DNA from: an uncultured Verrucomicrobiales bacterium
Lineage (GTDB): Bacteria; Verrucomicrobiota; Verrucomicrobiia; Verrucomicrobiales; Akkermansiaceae
Reading direction: 5' to 3'
Assembly (NCBI GenBank): GCA_937952875.1
Contig: CALFDI010000385.1
Coordinates: 1 to 6,706 of the forward strand
DNA: 6,706 nucleotides
In this document: positions 6,394 through 6,706 of the stretch, one piece after another
Position numbering within the stretch: position 1 is the first letter of the stretch
Layout of the letters: every line of letters begins with the position of its first letter
Notes under the pieces: model-generated
Told to the model about the DNA's origin: nothing
Seen by the model: only the letters and a program-made list of their open reading frames with translations
Database searches by the model: none
Translations under genes and position numbers: made by a program

Positions 6394-6706
6394 ATGAGAA
6401 CCTTAGTGAATAAAGAAAAGGGAAAAGTGATCTCTCATGTTTGGGTCAGCTGTTTACTCATACTTATCACTTTTGCCGTCTTCGGTCGTGCACTCGGGTT
6501 CTCCTTCGTCCCATATGATGATCCCGCGATGGTGACTGAAAATGGTTACGTGAACCAAGGGCTCACTTGGTCCGGCATCTGGTGGGCTTTCACCTATATC
6601 GACACTCCAAATATAACTCTTCGCGATGGTGTCGAAAATCTGTGGCACCCTCTGACATGGATATCGCACATGTTGGATGTGACGCTATTCGGTGTGAAAA
6701 ATGCAG
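6394..6706 (+). CDS. N-terminal part of a GT-C/TMTC-like membrane protein (usually with TPR repeats); runs off the window
   Basis: The first 104 codons are present and open to the window edge. One transmembrane segment (about 14-34) precedes an extracytoplasmic loop with PYDDPAMVTENGYVNQGLTW (40-59), WWAFT (63-67) and WHPLTWISHMLD (84-95). This pattern belongs to large bacterial membrane proteins usually annotated as tetratricopeptide-repeat or O-mannosyltransferase-like proteins, related in layout to eukaryotic TMTC proteins: many membrane spans with a GT-C-type acidic pair in the first loop (here Asp42-Asp43), then TPR repeats. Known GT-C enzymes transfer sugar from a lipid-linked donor; whether this bacterial group does so is inferred. 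The start is uncertain: ATG 6394 immediately follows the terminator T-run, while GTG 6427 has an AAGGG at 6418-6422 four bases upstream and keeps the membrane segment. Beside a PEP-CTERM gene, a role in surface glycosylation is attractive but unproven. Confidence 0.8.
   Translation, partial: MRTLVNKEKGKVISHVWVSCLLILITFAVFGRALGFSFVPYDDPAMVTENGYVNQGLTWSGIWWAFTYIDTPNITLRDGVENLWHPLTWISHMLDVTLFGVKNA

Noticed and set aside
6454..6669. A 71-codon minus-strand frame at the right end
   Set aside because: It is antisense to the well-supported GT-C/TMTC-like N-terminus and has no motif of its own.

Overview
The window is a stretch of bacterial chromosome carrying five genes, all on the plus strand, with no RNA gene, CRISPR array, insertion sequence or phage part that I can see. 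It most resembles the Verrucomicrobiota, probably a marine member of the Opitutae/Puniceicoccales type. Three traits point there: a 271-residue protein ending in a classic PEP-CTERM sorting tail (VPEPS, hydrophobic stretch, KRRR); a secreted trypsin whose C-terminal part carries the DPDxDGxTNxxE calcium loop and 'FFRI' ending common in secreted proteins of that phylum; and weak or absent Shine-Dalgarno sequences before most starts. This assignment is inference from gene style, not a database match.

Layout. Positions 1-152 are non-coding, with a hairpin plus T-run that would act on leftward transcripts. At 153-608 is a stand-alone hotdog-fold protein of the YiiD C-terminal family, whose proteobacterial relatives (MadA/MadB) decarboxylate malonyl-ACP. 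A 73-base gap holds a plausible promoter flanked by an 8-base direct repeat. At 682-3054 is a 790-residue secreted trypsin-like protease: signal peptide, basic propeptide, complete S1 catalytic domain, calcium-binding loop and three PPC-like beta domains. A 269-base intergenic region (3055-3323) has competing base-pairing options and leads into a 684-residue TonB-dependent outer-membrane receptor (3324-5378). A weak terminator and a good sigma-70-like promoter separate it from the PEP-CTERM protein (5520-6335), which ends in a strong intrinsic terminator. The last gene starts directly at that terminator (6394, or GTG 6427) and runs off the window. It is the N-terminus of a multi-membrane-span GT-C/TMTC-like protein of the type that usually carries TPR repeats.

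How the genes may work together. The protease, the TonB receptor and the PEP-CTERM protein are all exported, so the window looks like cell-envelope and nutrient-acquisition territory: a secreted protease could release peptides or protein-bound ligands that a TonB receptor then imports. Each gene seems to have its own promoter or terminator, so these look like neighbours rather than one operon, and the functional link is unproven. The PEP-CTERM protein next to a GT-C-like membrane protein fits the general association of PEP-CTERM sorting with surface polysaccharide or glycosylation, but no exosortase gene is present here.

I found no convincing new multi-gene system. The points most worth checking are the possible MadB-like enzyme outside Proteobacteria, the modified architecture of the protease, the possibly structured leader of the receptor gene, and the terminator that abuts the start codon of the last gene.
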